NCBI GenBank assembly: GCA_044449445.1
Contig: JBIOIA010000120.1
Location: 1 to 7,714 of the forward strand
DNA: 7,714 nt
Direction: 5' to 3'
Source of the DNA: DASXPG01 sp044449445
Lineage (GTDB): Bacteria > Gemmatimonadota > Gemmatimonadetes > Gemmatimonadales > JACORV01
The notes beneath the pieces were generated by a model that did not search any database, was not told the origin of the DNA, and saw nothing but the letters and a program-made list of their open reading frames with translations. The position numbers and the translations under genes are program-made. Each line of letters begins with the position of its first letter. Position 1 is the stretch's first letter. Positions 5,572 through 7,714 of the stretch are shown in pieces.

Positions 5572-6465
5572 GTGCGCGCCGGCCTGCTCCTTTCCTTTCT
5601 GTGGCTCCTGCCCCGCGGTGCATGCGCCCAGGCGTCCGTCGTGTCAGACCTGTGGCGGGTCGCCGCCGGCACCGAAGTCATGCCGATGTCCCTGACCGAG
5701 GGCGGGACCGCCCCCCTGTGGACGCCGGCGGTATCCCTGGGTGAGCACGAGCGGCTGCGGGTCGGCGTGGAGGCCATCAATTCCCCCTCCGAGATCGGCG
5801 TGAGCGGCGGGCTGATCGCGGTCTCGACCCACGTGGCGCACGTCGGCGTCGTGAGCCTCGGCTATGGCCGGCTCGAGGTCGCGGACATCACCCTGACCGA
5901 GACGAGTCCCGAGGCGATCGGCACGATAGCCGTGTACAACCAGGCGGTGTCCATCGGCGTGTCGGGCAACGTCGCGCCGGGCCTCGTGGGCGGCGTGGCG
6001 CTGCGCTACCTCTCGGGCGAGCTGGGGCCGACGACGCGGTCGCAGCTGGGCGTGGATTTCGGGGCACAGTACGCGACGACGCACTTCCGCCTGGGCGGCG
6101 CGACCCGGTTCTTCGATCCCACCCTGCGCGCGGCCGGGGACGCCGCGTCGTACAACCTGGGCGCCGAGTACGGCTCGTCGCCCTTCGACGCGTGGGGCGC
6201 GCACGCCCGGGTGCTGCTGCGCTACGGCCTCACGACCGCGCCCGACGAAAACGTCGAGCACCTGCTGACGGCGGGCATCGCCGTGGGCGACCTGGCCCTC
6301 GATGCCGGCGCGTCGGCCGAGAACGCGAGCGGCGATTCGGTGCTGCGCTCGCGCCTCGCCCTCGCGATCGGTTCCGGCCCGTTCCGGATCCAGATCGGCC
6401 GCGACGGCGGCGTGAACGGGTTCGGGGCGACGTACCGGTTCGGCCTCACCGGGACGTTCCAGTGA
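5572..6465 (+). CDS. Secreted, predicted beta-barrel outer-membrane protein (possibly PorV/UPF0164-like)
   Basis: A 297-residue protein starting at GTG 5572. It has a Sec signal peptide: R2, a hydrophobic core LLLSFLWLLP (5-14) and an AQA cleavage site around residues 19-21. The Cys at 18 lacks a proper lipobox (preceded by RGA), so a lipoprotein is unlikely. The mature part is rich in Gly and alternating hydrophobic/polar stretches (ISVGVSG-, GVALRYL-, FRLGGATRFF-type strands). It ends in GATYRFGLTGTFQ, like a beta-barrel terminal strand. The early segment AAGTEVMPMSLTEGGTAPLW recalls the PorV/UPF0164 motif in which a small-residue run precedes L(W)NPA, here LWTPA. The family link is tentative. 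The frame is open upstream to 5302 but that part overlaps the EIIA gene. The TGA overlaps the rlmN GTG by four bases, indicating co-transcription. No specific function can be assigned. Confidence 0.75.
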   Translation: MRAGLLLSFLWLLPRGACAQASVVSDLWRVAAGTEVMPMSLTEGGTAPLWTPAVSLGEHERLRVGVEAINSPSEIGVSGGLIAVSTHVAHVGVVSLGYGRLEVADITLTETSPEAIGTIAVYNQAVSIGVSGNVAPGLVGGVALRYLSGELGPTTRSQLGVDFGAQYATTHFRLGGATRFFDPTLRAAGDAASYNLGAEYGSSPFDAWGAHARVLLRYGLTTAPDENVEHLLTAGIAVGDLALDAGASAENASGDSVLRSRLALAIGSGPFRIQIGRDGGVNGFGATYRFGLTGTFQ

Positions 6466-7664
6466 GCGGCGCGGAAGCGGCCGGCGGGAAGCTACCCGCC
6501 GCAGGCGGGAACCTGCCGCCCGGATATCGGACACCGAGCGAGCGGCTTGCCGCGGTCGCGGCCGCCTCGCACATCCTGAACGTCACGCCGGCCGAGGCCG
6601 CGCGCCTGCTGGGCGAGTGGCTGAAGGCGCGAGGCGAGAGCGGCTACCGCCTCGCGCAGATCCTGCCCCGGCTGTGGCAGCGCCCGGTCCGCGCGTGGGC
6701 GGACACGAAGGAGCTTCCGGCCTCGCTGCGCGCCGCGCTGGACGCCGAGTGGCCGTTGGGAAGGCTGGCGCGCGAGGTGCGCCGCGAGTCGCAGGACGGC
6801 ACGGTGAAATACCTGTGGCGGCTCACGGATGGCCAGGCCGTCGAGTCGGTGATGATCCCCGAGGGCTCGCGCCGCACGCTGTGTATCAGCTCGCAGGCCG
6901 GCTGCCCGCTCGCGTGCGCGTTCTGCGCGACCGGCACGATGGGCCTCTCGCGCCATCTCGCCGCGTGGGAGATCGCGTCGCAGGTGCGCGAGATGCTGCT
7001 GGAGCCGGACGGACAGAAGCCGACCAACGTGGTCTTCATGGGCATGGGGGAGCCGCTGCTCAACTGGCCCAACGTGGACGTGGCCCTGAGCGTGCTGAAC
7101 GATCGCGAGGGGCTCGGCATCGGCGCGCGTCACATTACCGTCTCGACGGTGGGCATCCTGCCCGGACTCCAGCAGCTCGCGAAACGGCCCGAGCAGTTCC
7201 GGCTCGCGATCTCGCTGCACGCGCCCACGAGCGAGGTGCGGCGCGGCATCATGCCGATCGAGAAGAAGTACCACCTGAAGGACGTGCTCCGGGCTGCCGG
7301 GCAGTTCAAGCGGCGGATCACGTTCGAGTACGTGCTGATGGACGGCGTGAACGACCGGAACGAGGACGCAGCCGAGCTCGCGAAGCTGGCGAAGGCGAGC
7401 GGCGCGATGGTGAACCTGCTGCCCCTGCATCCCGGCGGAGCCGGCGCGCTCAAGCGCTCGCCGACCAGGCGGATGCACGGCTTCAGGATCGCCCTGGAGC
7501 GCAAGGGCGTTGAGGCCGTGGTGCGGCGCAGCCGCGGCCTCGACATCGAAGCCGCGTGCGGCCAGCTACGGATTGCCGCCGGAGACGAAGTCCCTGCCGA
7601 GCCGCACCGTGACGTCCACGAGCCGCGTGGAGTCGGCCTCGACCCGCACGCCGCCGACGCCTAA
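6462..7664 (+). CDS. rlmN: RlmN, dual-specificity 23S rRNA/tRNA adenine-C2 methyltransferase (radical SAM)
   Basis: A 400-residue radical-SAM enzyme that methylates C2 of A2503 in 23S rRNA and A37 in certain tRNAs. The cluster motif CPLACAFC provides C148, C152 and C155. The methyl-transfer cysteines are C141 (in TLCISSQAG, equivalent to E. coli C118) and C366 (in DIEAACGQL, equivalent to C355). GMGEPLLN (194-201) and NLLPLHPGGAGALKRSP are further family marks; the enzyme looks complete. The only standard start codon ahead of the conserved HILNVTPAEAARLL region is GTG 6462, which overlaps the upstream TGA as GTGA. Residues 1-~30 form a non-family extension with a repeated heptapeptide, AAGGKLP then AAGGNLP. 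The 34 residues after C366 overlap a gene on the other strand and show no recognisable family features. The closely related Cfr is less likely given the whole-protein resemblance to RlmN. Confidence 0.96.
   Translation: MSGAEAAGGKLPAAGGNLPPGYRTPSERLAAVAAASHILNVTPAEAARLLGEWLKARGESGYRLAQILPRLWQRPVRAWADTKELPASLRAALDAEWPLGRLAREVRRESQDGTVKYLWRLTDGQAVESVMIPEGSRRTLCISSQAGCPLACAFCATGTMGLSRHLAAWEIASQVREMLLEPDGQKPTNVVFMGMGEPLLNWPNVDVALSVLNDREGLGIGARHITVSTVGILPGLQQLAKRPEQFRLAISLHAPTSEVRRGIMPIEKKYHLKDVLRAAGQFKRRITFEYVLMDGVNDRNEDAAELAKLAKASGAMVNLLPLHPGGAGALKRSPTRRMHGFRIALERKGVEAVVRRSRGLDIEAACGQLRIAAGDEVPAEPHRDVHEPRGVGLDPHAADA
6477..6520. repeat. Tandem imperfect 21-bp repeat with nested palindromes in the rlmN 5' coding region
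   Basis: Two 21-base units (6477-6497 and 6498-6518) are near copies encoding AAGGKLP and AAGGNLP. They contain GGCGGG-AAGCTA-CCCGCC (6483-6500, 7-bp stem counting C6482-G6501). They also contain the overlapping alternative CCCGCC-GCA-GGCGGG (6495-6509) and a weaker CAGG...CCTG (6502-6515). The hairpins share arms, so they are mutually exclusive in mRNA. There is no T-run, so it is not an intrinsic terminator. It may be a REP-like palindrome that entered the gene in frame; this is not shown. Confidence 0.65.
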
Positions 7665-7714
7665 CGCGCGCCGCACCCGGGTCCCGGTCGCGCTGCTCCC
7701 CCGCCGCACCAGGA
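7566..7714 (-). CDS. LytR C-terminal-domain (LytR_C-like) protein, C-terminal end only
   Basis: The last 48 codons of a minus-strand gene entering from the right edge and ending at TAG 7568-7566. The visible end, RVRRALGVGGVRVEADSTRL then VDVTVRLGRDF, resembles the C terminus of the LytR_C domain. In that family an ALG...V...S segment is followed by a strand such as DVTVVLGADF at the very end. The domain occurs at the C terminus of LytR-CpsA-Psr envelope proteins and as short stand-alone proteins. The rest of the gene is outside the window, so its architecture is unknown. It is convergent with rlmN, and the two coding regions overlap tail-to-tail by 99 bases. The short fragment makes this a moderate-confidence call; the alternative is a chance open frame, although the match to a domain end argues against that. 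Confidence 0.62.
   Translation of the reverse strand, partial: LVRRGSSATGTRVRRALGVGGVRVEADSTRLVDVTVRLGRDFVSGGNP

Noticed and set aside
5620..5634. A lipoprotein lipobox at Cys18 of the secreted protein.
   Set aside because: The residues before the Cys are R-G-A, without the Leu-like residue expected at -3; an AQA signal peptidase I site fits better.
5508..5780. Upstream extension of the EIIA frame through the divergent region.
   Set aside because: It would be antisense to the signal peptide and early coding part of the plus-strand gene, and the family N terminus begins at 5507.
6482..6515. The rlmN 5' palindromes as an intrinsic terminator.
   Set aside because: No U-tract follows and the hairpins sit inside the rlmN coding region.
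5644..6534. A 296-codon minus-strand open frame opposite the outer-membrane protein gene.
   Set aside because: Its composition is that of a shadow frame, and the plus strand encodes a signal peptide and barrel-like strands.
6492..7478. A 328-codon minus-strand open frame opposite rlmN.
   Set aside because: It is antisense to a motif-complete RlmN and has no recognisable domain.

Overview
The window is very G+C-rich (roughly 70% by eye) and packed with genes on both strands. I identify nine protein-coding genes, two of them cut by the window edges. There are no RNA genes, insertion sequences or CRISPR arrays, and no gene-free stretch longer than about 65 bases. A secreted beta-rich outer-membrane-type protein points to a diderm. 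The composition, the many GTG/TTG starts, the PorV-like protein and a short LytR_C-domain protein beside rlmN fit Gemmatimonadota best. That placement is an inference from gene content only.

Minus-strand operon, 5507 down to 1. The order is an orphan PTS EIIA-like protein, a VanZ-like membrane protein, aspartyl-tRNA synthetase (aspS), PhoH/YbeZ ATPase, YbeY endoribonuclease, a CNNM/CBS (HlyC/CorC, YbeX-type) membrane protein, and the 5' end of a second CNNM-type protein that leaves the window. Every junction overlaps, by 4 nt (ATGA, GTGA or TTGA) or by 1 nt (TAGTG). The set therefore looks like one transcript with coupled translation. Its core is the phoH-ybeY-corC ribosome and RNA-maintenance cluster known in E. 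coli as ybeZYX, here placed behind aspS and a possible phosphotransfer sensor.

Divergent control region, 5508-5571. Only 64 bases separate the operon from a plus-strand pair. Two sigma70-like promoters can be read there, back to back with overlapping -35 boxes. Each predicted transcription start falls at or next to a GTG codon, so both leading genes may be made from leaderless mRNAs.

Plus-strand pair, 5572-7664. A predicted secreted beta-barrel protein (possibly PorV/UPF0164-like) overlaps by 4 nt the radical-SAM methyltransferase gene rlmN. The first codons of rlmN carry a tandem palindromic repeat encoding a duplicated heptapeptide. The 3' end of rlmN runs 99 nt into the 3' end of a convergent minus-strand gene ending in a LytR_C-like domain.

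Most of the content is housekeeping. The points most worth following up are the paired leaderless-type promoters, the EIIA-VanZ-AspS-PhoH-YbeY-CorC operon, and the palindrome inside rlmN.
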